Of a stretch of DNA of 60,761 bases, positions 7,760 through 16,459 are shown one piece after another (position 1 is the stretch's first letter; every line of letters begins with the position of its first letter). The notes beneath the pieces are model-generated. The model made no database searches. It worked only from the letters and a program-made list of their open reading frames with translations, and was not told the origin of the DNA. The stretch is from an uncultured Clostridia bacterium (GTDB taxonomy: Bacteria; Bacillota; Clostridia; TANB77; CAG-508). The translations under genes were made by a program, and so were the position numbers. The stretch is from contig CANRFH010000004.1 in assembly GCA_947629835.1 (NCBI GenBank), positions 1 through 60,761 on the forward strand, written 5' to 3'.

Positions 7760-9721
7760 TTAAACTATGTTTTCTAGTTCTTTTATTTTATCTCTTAACT
7801 CTGCTGCTTTTTCGAACTCTAATTCTTGTGCATATTTTATCATTTCATTTGTTAATTTTTCAATTACTTCGCTTATATCTTCATCATCTTTTATATCGTG
7901 TTCTGCTTTGATATCTTCTACTATTGTTGCTTTAATCGTATCTCTTACACTCTTTTTAATTGTTTGAGGAGTTATTCCATTTGCTTCATTATATTCTTTC
8001 TGAAGTCTTCTTCTCCTGTTTGTCTCTGATATAGCTTTTTCCATACTATTTGTTAGTTCGTCTGCATACATAATAACCTTTCCATCTGTATTTCTTGCAG
8101 CACGTCCTACTGTTTGTATTAGTGATCTTTCTGAACGCAAAAAGCCTTCTTTATCTGCATCAAGTATTGCAACTAATGACACCTCTGGTATATCTAGTCC
8201 CTCTCTTAAAAGGTTTATACCAACTAATACATCATATTTTCCGAATTCTTAGGTCTCTAATTATTTCCATTCTCTCTAATGCTTTTATATCTGAATGCAT
8301 ATATGTTACTTTTATATCAATACCTGCTAAGTATGCTGTCAAATCTTCTGCCATTTTCTTTGTCAAAGTTGTGACTAAAACTCTTTCGTTCTTTTCAACT
8401 CTTAGTCTTATTTCTTCTATTAAATCGTCTACTTGATTTTCAACTGGTTTTACAATTATTTCTGGATCTAAAAGTCCTGTTGGTCTTATAATTTGCTCTA
8501 CTACATTTCCATCTGAGTGTTCTAATTCATACTCTGCTGGAGTTGCTGATACAAATATACATTTATTTATCTTCTTTTCAAATTCTTCAAATTTAAGTGG
8601 TCTATTATCTAGTGCAGAAGGTAATCTAAAACCATACTGTATTAAACTTTCCTTTCTTGCTTTGTCTCCGTTATACATTGCTCTTACTTGTGGTATTGTT
8701 GCGTGAGATTCGTCTATGAACATTATAAAATCATCTGGCAAATAGTCTAATAGTGTAAATGGAGCACTTCCGTGGTTTTCTTCCGACTTATATGTCTTGA
8801 ATAGTTCTCTATTCCTTGGCAAAAGCCAGTTTCTCTTAACATCTCCATATCAAAATTAGTTCTTTCTTCTATCCTTTGAGCTTCTATAAATTTATTTTTA
8901 TCTTTAAAATATTTTATCCTTTCTTGCAATTCTTCATCTATTGTAACAAGTGCTCTTTCCATCTTGTCCTCTCCTGTTACATAGTGAGAATTAGGGAATA
9001 TCATAACATGTGATCTTATTCCTATTGTCTTTCCTGTAAGTGGGTTTATCTCTGTGATTTTTTCTATCTCATCTCCCCAAAATTCTACTCTTATTGCCTT
9101 TTCATTTTGGTCTGATGGATATACTTCTAAAATATCTCCTTTTGCTCTAAATGTTCCTCTTTTAAAGTCCATTTCATTTCTTGTATATTGCATATTTACA
9201 AGTTTCCTTAAAATCTCGTCTCTTGATTTTAACATTCCGGGGTCTTAGAGATACTGCCATATTTTCATAGTCTATTGGGTCTCCGAAGTCCATATATGCA
9301 AGATACTGATGCAACTATTATTACATCTCTTCTTTCAAAAAGTGCAGCTGTTGCTGAGTGTCTTAGCTTATCTATTTCATCATTTATAGACGCATCTTTT
9401 TCTATATATGTGTCTGTTGATGCTACATAGCTTTCTGGCTGATAATAATCGTAGTATGATACAAAATACTCAACTGCGTTCTCTGGGAAGAACTCCTTGA
9501 ACTCCGAATAAAGTTGTCCTGCTAAGGTCTTATTATGTGCTAAAATGAGTGTCGGTTTTTGCACTTTTTCAATTACATTTGCCATTGTGAAAGTTTTTCC
9601 GAGAGCCTGTAACACCTAGTAACGTCTGGAATTTCTTACCTTTCTCTATTCCTTTTGCTAAATATTCTATTGCTTTTGGTTGGTCACCAGTTGGTTTATA
9701 TTCCGAATGAATCTTAAACAT
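7760..9721 (-). CDS. uvrB: excinuclease ABC subunit UvrB, six CGGA recoding sites
   Basis: UvrB is the damage-verifying helicase of nucleotide excision repair. The start is the ATG at 9721 ([15 protein letters not shown]) with AAGGAG before it. The frame is interrupted six times, always at CGG followed by A (C at 9601, 9285, 9239, 8785, 8772, 8243). Skipping one C at each joins 40, 105, 15, 151, 4, 176 and 160 codons into 651 aa, the normal length. Each junction regenerates a conserved glycine: [13 protein letters not shown] (Walker A), [42 protein letters not shown] and [25 protein letters not shown] and the helicase motifs are intact, and the C-terminal UVR motif that contacts UvrC is present. 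uvrA lies 45 kb away and also carries sites. Confidence 0.96.
8240..8243 (-). other. CGGA recoding site in uvrB (after ATT)
   Basis: AGA ATT CGG AAA ATA TGA is a stop within two codons. Skipping C gives AGA ATT GGA AAA TAT GAT, R-I-G-K-Y-D, as in the family segment [17 protein letters not shown]. Confidence 0.94.
8769..8772 (-). other. CGGA recoding site in uvrB (after CCA)
   Basis: Only 13 bases after the previous site. AAA CCA CGG AAG becomes AAA CCA GGA AGT GCT, K-P-G-S-A, giving the UvrB-typical [14 protein letters not shown]. Two shifts four codons apart are needed to obtain this motif. Confidence 0.95.
8782..8785 (-). other. CGGA recoding site in uvrB (after AGT)
   Basis: ATA AGT CGG AAG AAA becomes ATA AGT GGA AGA AAA, I-S-G-R-K, the start of the conserved SGRKPG segment. 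Confidence 0.95.
9236..9239 (-). other. CGGA recoding site in uvrB (after CCC)
   Basis: AGA CCC CGG AAT becomes AGA CCC GGA ATG, R-P-G-M. It joins the frames of 15 and 151 codons. Confidence 0.93.
9282..9285 (-). other. CGGA recoding site in uvrB (after CTT)
   Basis: GGA CTT CGG AGA CCC becomes GGA CTT GGA GAC CCA, G-L-G-D-P, the end of the conserved [13 protein letters not shown] motif. Confidence 0.95.
9598..9601 (-). other. CGGA recoding site in uvrB Walker A (after TCT)
   Basis: GGC TCT CGG AAA AAC becomes GGC TCT GGA AAA ACT, G-S-G-K-T. The recoded glycine is inside the ATP-binding P-loop, so no active UvrB can be made without the shift. Confidence 0.96.
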
Positions 9722-9748
9722 TTTTCTTTTCTCCTTTTTATTTTTCCG

Positions 9749-10190
9749 TCATTTATTGTATGTGCAAATTTTAAACATACTTAACTTTCGTTTAATTCTA
9801 AATTCATTTAAATAAAACTTTCTTTTATCGTCTTCGTCGATTTTGATTAGTTCCAAATAATGTGACCAACTTAAATTTCCGAGACAGTGTTTCGGAATTT
9901 TGATATACATTATAGAATTTTCTCATTTTTTCTAAATTATCAACTGAAAAACCTTTTCCAAACTCATTTGTAAGTTTTTCTGATAGTTTTTGTAAAACAG
10001 CATCTCCATAGTTAGCTCTTTCATTTCCTTGTTGAATTTCCATTATAACTTTTCCTATATTCCAATATAAATTGAGCATTTCTGTATTTACTACACTATA
10101 TACTCTATTTCTACTATTGTTTATTAAATCTCTAATTTCTTCAAAAATAGGATTTATATTTTTATCAATCAATGATAAATCTTTTGACAT
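9749..10190 (-). pseudogene. truncated DUF1016 (YhcG-type) N-terminal domain, one CGGA site
   Basis: The first ~125 residues match the DUF1016 N-terminal winged-helix region found in YhcG-like PDDEXK nucleases. Visible motifs are LYWNIGKVIMEIQ and LSEKLTNEFGKGFSVDNLEKMRKFY. A CGG-A (C at 9881) interrupts SETLS|GNLSWSHYLELI. Skipping C gives the family pattern LSGxLSWSHYxEL. After FYLNEF the protein ends within about 17 residues and the nuclease domain is missing, giving 146 aa against roughly 330-350 for complete family members. Good ribosome site (GAGAGGAGA). It lies directly upstream of uvrB and is probably a decayed accessory gene. Confidence 0.75.
9878..9881 (-). other. CGGA recoding site in the DUF1016 remnant (after TCT)
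   Basis: CTG TCT CGG AAA TTT becomes CTG TCT GGA AAT TTA AGT TGG, L-S-G-N-L-S-W, matching the conserved LSWSHY region of DUF1016. Without the shift the frame ends in an unrelated arginine-rich tail. Confidence 0.85.
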
Positions 10191-10262
10191 TTGATTTCTC
10201 CTCTCTTAAGTTATATTTTATTCATACGAATGAGTCACTTGCTAATATAAATTGTAATTTGT

Positions 10263-10457
10263 TTAATTATTCTTATTATCATTATTTTTATTTTTTTCAG
10301 TAATACTTAATTGTGAAAAAGCAGCACTAAACACACTAGTTATTACAGCATATCCTGCATTTACTTCTCCTTTATTTATTAGTACATAACCTGCTCCTAT
10401 TAAAGTTAATATAAAAAATACAAATGTTAATATTCTAAATATTTTCTCTTTTTTCAT
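10263..10457 (-). CDS. small membrane protein, unknown
   Basis: A 64-aa protein with two hydrophobic helices (about residues 8-26 and 33-51), a basic start (MKKEKIF) and an asparagine/lysine-rich tail. I do not recognise a family. It has an acceptable ribosome site (GGAGG) and typical host codon usage. It lies between the deaminase gene and the DUF1016 remnant, with no clear operon partner. Confidence 0.65.
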   Translation of the reverse strand: MKKEKIFRILTFVFFILTLIGAGYVLINKGEVNAGYAVITSVFSAAFSQLSITEKNKNNDNKNN

Positions 10458-10524
10458 AAATTTTTACCTCCAATACAAATTACTATTTATCTAATTATTC
10501 CTTCTGTATATCCTTAGGAAGTTT

Positions 10525-10980
10525 TTAATAAAGTTCATAATTATAACTTTCAAGTAGTTCTTGACATTTTTTATTTTCAATCTGATGAATTTCTAAAATA
10601 TCTTTCTCTTTATTTTCTAAATAATTATATATCATATCATCTCTAAATCCAATTTCTGCAACTTCTTTTCTATTAGTTACAAAATAAATTTCTTTAATAT
10701 TAGACCAAATAATTGCTGATAAGCACATAGGACAAGGTTCACTAGTGGAATACATAACACAATCAGTTAAATCATAAGTATTTAATCTTTTACATGCATC
10801 ACGAATAGCAATTATTTCAGCATGTGCCGTTGGGTCTTTTTCTTTTAAAACTTTATTATTTCCATAACCGATTATTTTATTATCTTTAACAACAACTGCT
10901 CCAAATGGACCACCTTCTAAATTTTTAACTCCTAACTTAGCAAGTTCTATTGCTTTATCAAAATATTTCTGCATACTCAA
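10525..10980 (-). CDS. guaD: guanine deaminase-like CMP/dCMP deaminase family protein
   Basis: A cytosolic zinc deaminase of 151 aa. Zinc motifs are HAEIIAIRDAC (His plus proton-shuttle Glu) and EPCPMCLSAI (two Cys). GGPFGAVVVKDNKIIGYG at the N-terminus and the GFRDDMIYNYL segment near the C-terminus resemble Bacillus GuaD more than TadA, so guanine to xanthine plus ammonia is the likely reaction. The family is broad and a different purine or pterin substrate is possible. It appears to be monocistronic. Confidence 0.78.
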   Translation of the reverse strand: MSMQKYFDKAIELAKLGVKNLEGGPFGAVVVKDNKIIGYGNNKVLKEKDPTAHAEIIAIRDACKRLNTYDLTDCVMYSTSEPCPMCLSAIIWSNIKEIYFVTNRKEVAEIGFRDDMIYNYLENKEKDILEIHQIENKKCQELLESYNYELY

Positions 10981-11017
10981 TCCTCCATTTTATTAATATA
11001 TCATAGGAATTTAGCCT

Positions 11018-11770
11018 CTAATTTTTAATTATATCTTTTATTATTTCTCCTGCTATAATTAGACCAGCTACTGATGGAACAAATGATATACTTCCTGGTA
11101 CTTGATTTCTAATTGTACATTTTCTTTTTGTTCCGGGAGGGCATATACATCCTGTTTTACAGCTACTATTTTCTGTTTCATCTGGAATAAGTGGTTCTTC
11201 TTTTGAATAAACTACTTTTAATTCTTTAATTCCTCTTGCTCTTAATTCTTTTCTCATAACTTTTGCTAGAGGACAGACACTTGTTTTATAAATATCTGTT
11301 ACTTCAAATTTAGTTGGATCTAGTTTATTTCCTGTTCCCATACATGATATAATTGGAATATTTAGCTTATTAGCTCTTATAACTAATTCTATTTTTGCAG
11401 TTACTGTATCAACGCTATCAACAATATAATCAACTGTATTATCTAATATTTCTTTACTATCTGGCATAAAAAATTCCTGATATGTTTCAATATTTGCATT
11501 TGGATTAATATCCAATATTCTTTCCTTTGCAACATCTACCTTATATTTTCCTACTGTCTTATGAGTAGCAATAACCTGTCTATTTAAATTCGTTAAACAA
11601 ACCTTATCATCATCAACTAATATAAAATTACCAATCCCAGCTCTTACTAGCCCTTCAACAACGAAAGAGCCTACCCCTCCAATACCGAACACAGCTACTT
11701 TTGCTTTTTTTAATTTCTCAACTGATTCATTTCCTATTAGTAATTCTGTTCTTGAAAATTGATTTAACAT
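11018..11770 (-). CDS. tcdA: tRNA threonylcarbamoyladenosine dehydratase (TcdA-like E1 family)
   Basis: An E1-like ATP-dependent enzyme that cyclises the t6A37 modification to ct6A. Key features are the nucleotide motif GIGGVGSFVVEGLVRAGIG at about residues 30-48, DDDKVCLTNLNRQ, the DSVDTVTAKIELV segment, and the cysteine cluster CKTGCICPPG near residue 205. At 250 aa it fits the TcdA/YgdL group. A general ThiF/HesA-like role is less likely because no sulfur-carrier gene is adjacent. Confidence 0.88.
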   Translation of the reverse strand: MLNQFSRTELLIGNESVEKLKKAKVAVFGIGGVGSFVVEGLVRAGIGNFILVDDDKVCLTNLNRQVIATHKTVGKYKVDVAKERILDINPNANIETYQEFFMPDSKEILDNTVDYIVDSVDTVTAKIELVIRANKLNIPIISCMGTGNKLDPTKFEVTDIYKTSVCPLAKVMRKELRARGIKELKVVYSKEEPLIPDETENSSCKTGCICPPGTKRKCTIRNQVPGSISFVPSVAGLIIAGEIIKDIIKN

Positions 11771-11832
11771 TTACAATTCCACCTTTTAATATATAACTTT
11801 AATTGTATCTTTTGTTATATTCTTCAATTTCT

Positions 11833-12750
11833 TTATATTACATCAATATTGTTATCATTGAATATTATATCTCCATTTGAATCAATATCAAATGTTATCG
11901 TAATTATTACTCCATCATAAGGATAATCTATAATATGTTCATCTAATATACTAGTCCTTGGATCTAATACAGTTGATAGTGAAAATTTATATTCTCCCTC
12001 ACCTAATTCTCCATAAACTTCTGCCCAATTTATACTTATATCCACCTGTCCATCTTCATTTAATACATAATTAGATTCAGTTGATAAATCCTTTATTTTA
12101 TTAACTTCAGGCCAAGGATCATATGCTGGCAAAGCCATTCCTCCATCTTCTGTATATATAACTTCTGTCTTTGTTGGAGGTGGATTATATTTTTGTATAC
12201 TATATTTCATTTTTGAATAGTCATATTTTAATTCATTTTTATCTGTTATTTTAAGTTGAATTTGTTTGTTATTGCTTTTCTCCTTATTTATAGAAATAGA
12301 GATATTATCTTTTGAACTATATGCTTTAACAAATATATCTATTGGTATTTCTACACTACTTTCCTCTTTTAAAATTTCCACATTATCAACAACTGCTTCA
12401 TGTCTATTAATTTCATTTTCACTCTTACGATAATGAAAAGTTACTAATACTTCTTGTTTTTGCTTTAAATTTAAATTATTTTCTGTTTCATAGTAAAAAA
12501 ATTCTTCATTTCTATATTCTTCATTTAATGAAATTGGCATTATAGTTAAGCTATCCTTTTCTGGTCTTACAACTGCTCCTTTTGTCTTAAAAGTTCCTTC
12601 ATAGCTAATAATTGCCGCCAAACTATCGTAAGAACTATCTTGCTCACTATTTACTTTTTCATTTTTTCTGGTCATATACATAAATCCAATTGTTACTAAA
12701 ATTATTATAATTATTATGCTTAATATAATTCCTATTATTTTTTTATTCAT
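11833..12750 (-). CDS. membrane-anchored protein of unknown function
   Basis: A 305-aa protein with one N-terminal transmembrane helix (about residues 4-26) and an otherwise extracellular beta-rich, charged domain. No lipobox or catalytic motif is visible and I do not recognise a family. It has a clear ribosome site (GAGG) immediately after a small hairpin (12761-12780). Host-like codon use, no recoding site. Confidence 0.75.
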   Translation of the reverse strand: MNKKIIGIILSIIIIIILVTIGFMYMTRKNEKVNSEQDSSYDSLAAIISYEGTFKTKGAVVRPEKDSLTIMPISLNEEYRNEEFFYYETENNLNLKQKQEVLVTFHYRKSENEINRHEAVVDNVEILKEESSVEIPIDIFVKAYSSKDNISISINKEKSNNKQIQLKITDKNELKYDYSKMKYSIQKYNPPPTKTEVIYTEDGGMALPAYDPWPEVNKIKDLSTESNYVLNEDGQVDISINWAEVYGELGEGEYKFSLSTVLDPRTSILDEHIIDYPYDGVIITITFDIDSNGDIIFNDNNIDVI

Positions 12751-12760
12751 ATTAATCCTC

Positions 12761-12780
12761 GTCGAGTAAACAAGCTCGAC
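12761..12780. repeat. short inverted repeat abutting a ribosome binding site
   Basis: GTCGAG and CTCGAC flank eight bases and end directly before the GAGG of the 305-aa protein gene. It could modulate access to the ribosome site. No T-tract follows on the minus strand, so it is not a clear terminator. Confidence 0.4.
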
Positions 12781-12882
12781 TATTCCTTTCTTACTAGGTT
12801 TTTATACATATTCTCTTTTAGCTACTATTTTATTGTAATATAACCTATTCTTTATCTTTTTTGCTATTTCTATAAAGTACAC

Positions 12883-13449
12883 TTATTTTTTAAGTTGTAA
12901 ACCATCCTTAAAAGCTTCTCCCACTCTTTCAGTAACTTTATAATATCCATGTGTATATGGATCAAATGCTATTGCATTTACTTTTGAAATATCTATTTTA
13001 TCTCCGTTCATTACACTTTCATCAGCAGTTACATTAATGACTTTTCCAACAACTCCTGCTCCATACTCGTCATCTTGGTATTCTATAAATTCACATTCCA
13101 TACAAATTGGAAATTCATTTATAATTGGTGCATCAACATTTTCTGATTTTTTAGCTGTTAGTCCACTATTTTCAAATTTATTTGGTGTATTATTTCCTGA
13201 TGCTATTCCAAAATAATCCGCTTCTACTACATGCTTAGCATCTGCGATGCTAACTGTAAATGCCTTTCTTTCTTTAATATTTTTAACAGTTTTATGTGAT
13301 TCTGTTAAATTAAGCACTACATGGTCTCTTTCTAACATCATTCCCCAAGCAGCATTCATTACATCAATACTTCCATCTTCATTGTATGTTGAAATCATTA
13401 ATACTGGCATTGGAAATATTGCTTCCGTTGTTTCAATATTTTTTCTCAT
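12883..13449 (-). CDS. flavin reductase-like FMN-binding split-barrel protein
   Basis: A 188-aa protein of the flavin reductase domain family, cytosolic, binding FMN. Typical features are the N-terminal PMPVLMISTYNEDGSIDVMNAAW stretch (quoted here in outline only), HVVLNLTESHKTVKNIKERKAFTVS, and the DYFGIASGNNTPNKF loop. These proteins are usually single-gene oxidoreductases in anaerobes, and the electron partner cannot be inferred. Strong ribosome site AAAGGAGGA. Confidence 0.86.
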   Translation of the reverse strand: MRKNIETTEAIFPMPVLMISTYNEDGSIDVMNAAWGMMLERDHVVLNLTESHKTVKNIKERKAFTVSIADAKHVVEADYFGIASGNNTPNKFENSGLTAKKSENVDAPIINEFPICMECEFIEYQDDEYGAGVVGKVINVTADESVMNGDKIDISKVNAIAFDPYTHGYYKVTERVGEAFKDGLQLKK

Positions 13450-13498
13450 AAAAAATTCCTCCTTTAAACTTTTTATTTATATAATATGTAATTATAAC

Positions 13499-14008
13499 CT
13501 ATCTTTCAAAATCTATATCTTTATCTATTTTTCTTCCTAATCTCTTTATTATTTCTTCAATATCTTTTTTGCTTAATCCCTCTCCTGCATTTTTTCCATC
13601 TCCATTAGAGATTTTTATTAATTTTTTAAGTAATTCTTCATCGTATGAACTAAATACTTCATCATCTAATATTACAAAATCTTCAATGTCTGTATGCTCC
13701 TCTAACCATTCTTTTATTTCTTTTCCTCTTTCATTATTTAAAAATGGAGTTTCACTAATTACTGATATTCCATATTTAAGTAATAATTCTTTTATCATTT
13801 CACCCATTTGGCTATATCTAACAGATGTACTTAATACAACTTTTGCATCAGTTAAGTCTGTTGCTTCTTTTAATAATTTTACTTTATTTACATCAATATT
13901 TCTTTCAATTCCTTGTATCTTAGCTCCGCTTTTTATTAGATTAAAAACTTTTTCAAAATATTGGTCTGAATTTAAAACACCATCTACATCTAAAAAAATG
14001 ACTTTCAT
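13499..14008 (-). CDS. HAD-family hydrolase domain protein
   Basis: A HAD-type phosphatase or hydrolase of about 169 aa. Catalytic motif I is FLDVDGVLNSD (the two Asp of DxDG) at the N-terminus. Motif II is VVLSTSVRYSQM, and motif III/IV is in DFVILDDEVFSSYDEE. It resembles the HAD domain found beside RNA-repair proteins. I place the start at 14008 because GGAG precedes this ATG; the frame opens five codons earlier. It lies downstream of the glycan operon and may be co-transcribed with it. Substrate unknown. Confidence 0.8.
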   Translation of the reverse strand: MKVIFLDVDGVLNSDQYFEKVFNLIKSGAKIQGIERNIDVNKVKLLKEATDLTDAKVVLSTSVRYSQMGEMIKELLLKYGISVISETPFLNNERGKEIKEWLEEHTDIEDFVILDDEVFSSYDEELLKKLIKISNGDGKNAGEGLSKKDIEEIIKRLGRKIDKDIDFER

Positions 14009-14061
14009 AATTTTCTCCATCAATATTTGTTTAACTTTAAAATTTTTTGTTTCGATCTTAA

Positions 14062-15786
14062 CTATTTTACTTCTTTTGCTTTCAAAATAACCTCTTTATC
14101 TAGTTCAAAGTAATCTTTAACTGCATCCTCAACCCAATCTGTACCTACCATAGGTGTAAAGCCATACATTTCATTAATAGGTGAGTTTAAATATAATTCT
14201 TTTTCATTAGTATTGTTTTTCTTATATTCTTCTATGATTCTAATATTTTCATAATATATATTTTTATTTATATAATAATTTTTTAAAATTGTTATATAAT
14301 TTATTAAAGCTACAATGAGCATTATACAAATCACTATTGAAATTTCAATTTTAATAACATCACTACTATCTAATGGTGCAAAGATTTTTATTAATATATA
14401 TGCTATAAGAATCATACAAGCTAATGCAAGATTATAAATTGCAATAGGTAATATAAAAATCAATACAATTCCGCTTTTTTCTATATATGCATGTTTAATT
14501 AAATATGCTATTGCAAACCAAGAAAACATTATAGTATAATATGTTGTTCTAAATGGACTATATGGAGCCATAACCATTATAACCTGCATTATTAGTGCTG
14601 ACATTACTGTTATTACTAAAAATGGATCTTTCTTTTTTAAACAAATTAAATATGCTTCTATTACCGTTGATATCATAACAATTGTAGTTGTAATATAAGG
14701 AATAAACATTTGCAAAGTTAATACTCCATCTATTTGAGCATAAAGTATATTTTTGAAATTTACTACTAAATCTGCTAACCAATCCAATTTTGGAATATTT
14801 AAACTTACGACTAAACATAGGACTATATATCCAATTTGTATTATAGAAGTCGTGTATGCCAATATCTTTTTTGTTTTATTTTCTTCCTTATTGAATAATT
14901 TCAAGCCTATAACTGCATTTAATCCTATTAATACAAGCAAATAAAAAGGAATTGATATAAATCTGTATTTAATAAAATTAAACATTTGTCCATATATACA
15001 TTCTACTCTGTAAAATATTTTTTGTATTAAATTGCAGCTTGCATATCCTTTAAAAGAAGTTAACATTCTAGCATTATTTCCAGGTGCAAAATAGAAAATT
15101 GCAAATCCTATTATTCCTATAATAGTTGTAATATAATAAAACTTTGAAATTTTTTCTTTTAGTATGAATTTCTTCCATATCATAAGAAGAATTGGTATTA
15201 TTACAACTAAAGGTCCTGTTTGTGCACTACTCCATCCTGCAAAAAATGCTACAATTGGTAATAAGATTTTATCATATTTTTTATTTATTTTCAAAATCAT
15301 TCTTGTATATAAATAATAAAAATATAAGAAAATTTGAAAAGCTGTAAATTCATACGCTAAACCGCCATCTAACCAATATAATACTTCTCTTGATATTACT
15401 ATATTTAAAATATATAAACATGTCCAGATTATTGTTGAAACCAAAGCCTTGTGTTTTTTGTCCTTATATGTAATCATTCTTGTTGCTAAAATTACTGTTA
15501 ATATTACAATAGCACATTGAAATATTTTCCATATACTAATATCAAACATTAGAAACATACTAGCAATCAAACATGTGAGACCTCCACCCCAGCTCATATA
15601 ATTATTAGTGAAATACTTAAATATCTCACTAATGCCACCTTTACTAATAACTCCTAGTCCAAAATCATCAGCATATAATACTACTTCATTCATATGTATT
15701 ATAAACATTATTGACCCAATAATCATTACAGTAATATACAATTTATTATTTTTTATATATTGATATATTTGTTTTAATTTTTCCAT
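14062..15786 (-). CDS. polytopic membrane protein, probable GT-C-like glycosyltransferase (DUF6056-like)
   Basis: A 574-aa protein with about 12 predicted transmembrane helices. An early acidic pair (YADDFGLG) sits just after the first helix, where GT-C enzymes carry their catalytic Asp. EVLYWLDGGLAYE lies in a later outside loop, and a soluble tail follows. It resembles membrane proteins annotated DUF6056. It is the last certain gene of the glycan operon, after a GT2 and two EamA proteins. In such sets a GT2 loads sugar on undecaprenyl phosphate, a small flippase moves it, and a GT-C protein transfers it to a surface polymer. That role is inferred from context. Confidence 0.78.
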   Translation of the reverse strand: MEKLKQIYQYIKNNKLYITVMIIGSIMFIIHMNEVVLYADDFGLGVISKGGISEIFKYFTNNYMSWGGGLTCLIASMFLMFDISIWKIFQCAIVILTVILATRMITYKDKKHKALVSTIIWTCLYILNIVISREVLYWLDGGLAYEFTAFQIFLYFYYLYTRMILKINKKYDKILLPIVAFFAGWSSAQTGPLVVIIPILLMIWKKFILKEKISKFYYITTIIGIIGFAIFYFAPGNNARMLTSFKGYASCNLIQKIFYRVECIYGQMFNFIKYRFISIPFYLLVLIGLNAVIGLKLFNKEENKTKKILAYTTSIIQIGYIVLCLVVSLNIPKLDWLADLVVNFKNILYAQIDGVLTLQMFIPYITTTIVMISTVIEAYLICLKKKDPFLVITVMSALIMQVIMVMAPYSPFRTTYYTIMFSWFAIAYLIKHAYIEKSGIVLIFILPIAIYNLALACMILIAYILIKIFAPLDSSDVIKIEISIVICIMLIVALINYITILKNYYINKNIYYENIRIIEEYKKNNTNEKELYLNSPINEMYGFTPMVGTDWVEDAVKDYFELDKEVILKAKEVK

Positions 15787-15795
15787 TTTTCCTCC

Positions 15796-16122
15796 TTATA
15801 TTGAATATATTACAATACCAGATATTATTAGCATTATACCAAATATAGTTTTTTTATTTATTTTTTCCTTTAAATATATATAACTAAGCACCGGAACAAA
15901 AATAAAGCTAAGTGCTTGTAATATCCCTGATAACGTTAAATTTACACCTTTATACCCTATTAAAGTAAAAAATGTAGATATTATCATTAAAGTATAACCA
16001 ATAATTGTATATTTGTTAATATATATTTTTTTTTGCCCTGAACCTTTTTTTAGTATTATTTGACTTATACTTGCTATTAGGATTGATAAAACAAAAAATA
16101 TAATATAGATACTATTATTCAT
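15796..16122 (-). CDS. small EamA/SMR-like membrane protein (flippase subunit candidate)
   Basis: A 108-aa protein with four helices of the small multidrug resistance/EamA fold (ISQIILKKGSG, GYTLMIISTFFTLIGYKGV, SFIFVPVLSYIYLKEKI). It overlaps the next gene upstream by 8 bases, and a similar protein is encoded there. Paired four-helix proteins of this type (compare ArnE/ArnF) flip undecaprenyl-phosphate-linked amino sugars. The pairing and the adjacent GT2 support that role here. Confidence 0.82.
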   Translation of the reverse strand: MNNSIYIIFFVLSILIASISQIILKKGSGQKKIYINKYTIIGYTLMIISTFFTLIGYKGVNLTLSGILQALSFIFVPVLSYIYLKEKINKKTIFGIMLIISGIVIYSI

Positions 16123-16459
16123 TGCATTTTCCTCCCAAAATTGTTGTAATTACTCCTACGGTCACAATAATCATTCCGAAAGCCATGTTAACTGAAATTT
16201 TTTCTCCAAATAATATTATTCCATATATTACATTCCATATAATTGTTGTGCTTTTAAATATATATGCTTTTACTAAATCAACATTTTTTAAAAGTTTTTG
16301 CCATAAAATAGAAAAAATTACTAATACTCCTATTGATAAACTAAATAATAGCATCTTATATATTATATTATCACAATTTGCTGCAAATTTCATTATTACA
16401 CTTGATACTGGAAATATTGTATAACTAAATATTGCTAATATTATATTCTTCTTGTTCAT
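16115..16459 (-). CDS. small EamA/SMR-like membrane protein (second flippase subunit candidate)
   Basis: About 114 aa and four helices, with a glycine/proline-rich C-terminal helix as in EamA domains. I place the start at the ATG at 16459, with GAGGAGA before it; the frame opens at 16480. The start lies inside the end of the GT2 gene (overlap about 35 bases) and the end overlaps the next EamA gene by 8 bases, which indicates tight translational coupling. Probably works as a heterodimer with its neighbour. Confidence 0.82.
   Translation of the reverse strand: MNKKNIILAIFSYTIFPVSSVIMKFAANCDNIIYKMLLFSLSIGVLVIFSILWQKLLKNVDLVKAYIFKSTTIIWNVIYGIILFGEKISVNMAFGMIIVTVGVITTILGGKCNE

Noticed and set aside
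4729-9721. Acyl-CoA synthetase, nifS and uvrB as pseudogenes
   Set aside because: All pieces are fully conserved outside the sites, with intact catalytic motifs and no stop codons or deletions. Decayed genes would show other damage.
9825-10190. Unshifted C-terminus of the DUF1016 protein ending in Arg-Arg-Arg-Arg
   Set aside because: The residues after the CGG do not match the family, while the +1 frame gives LSWSHYLEL.
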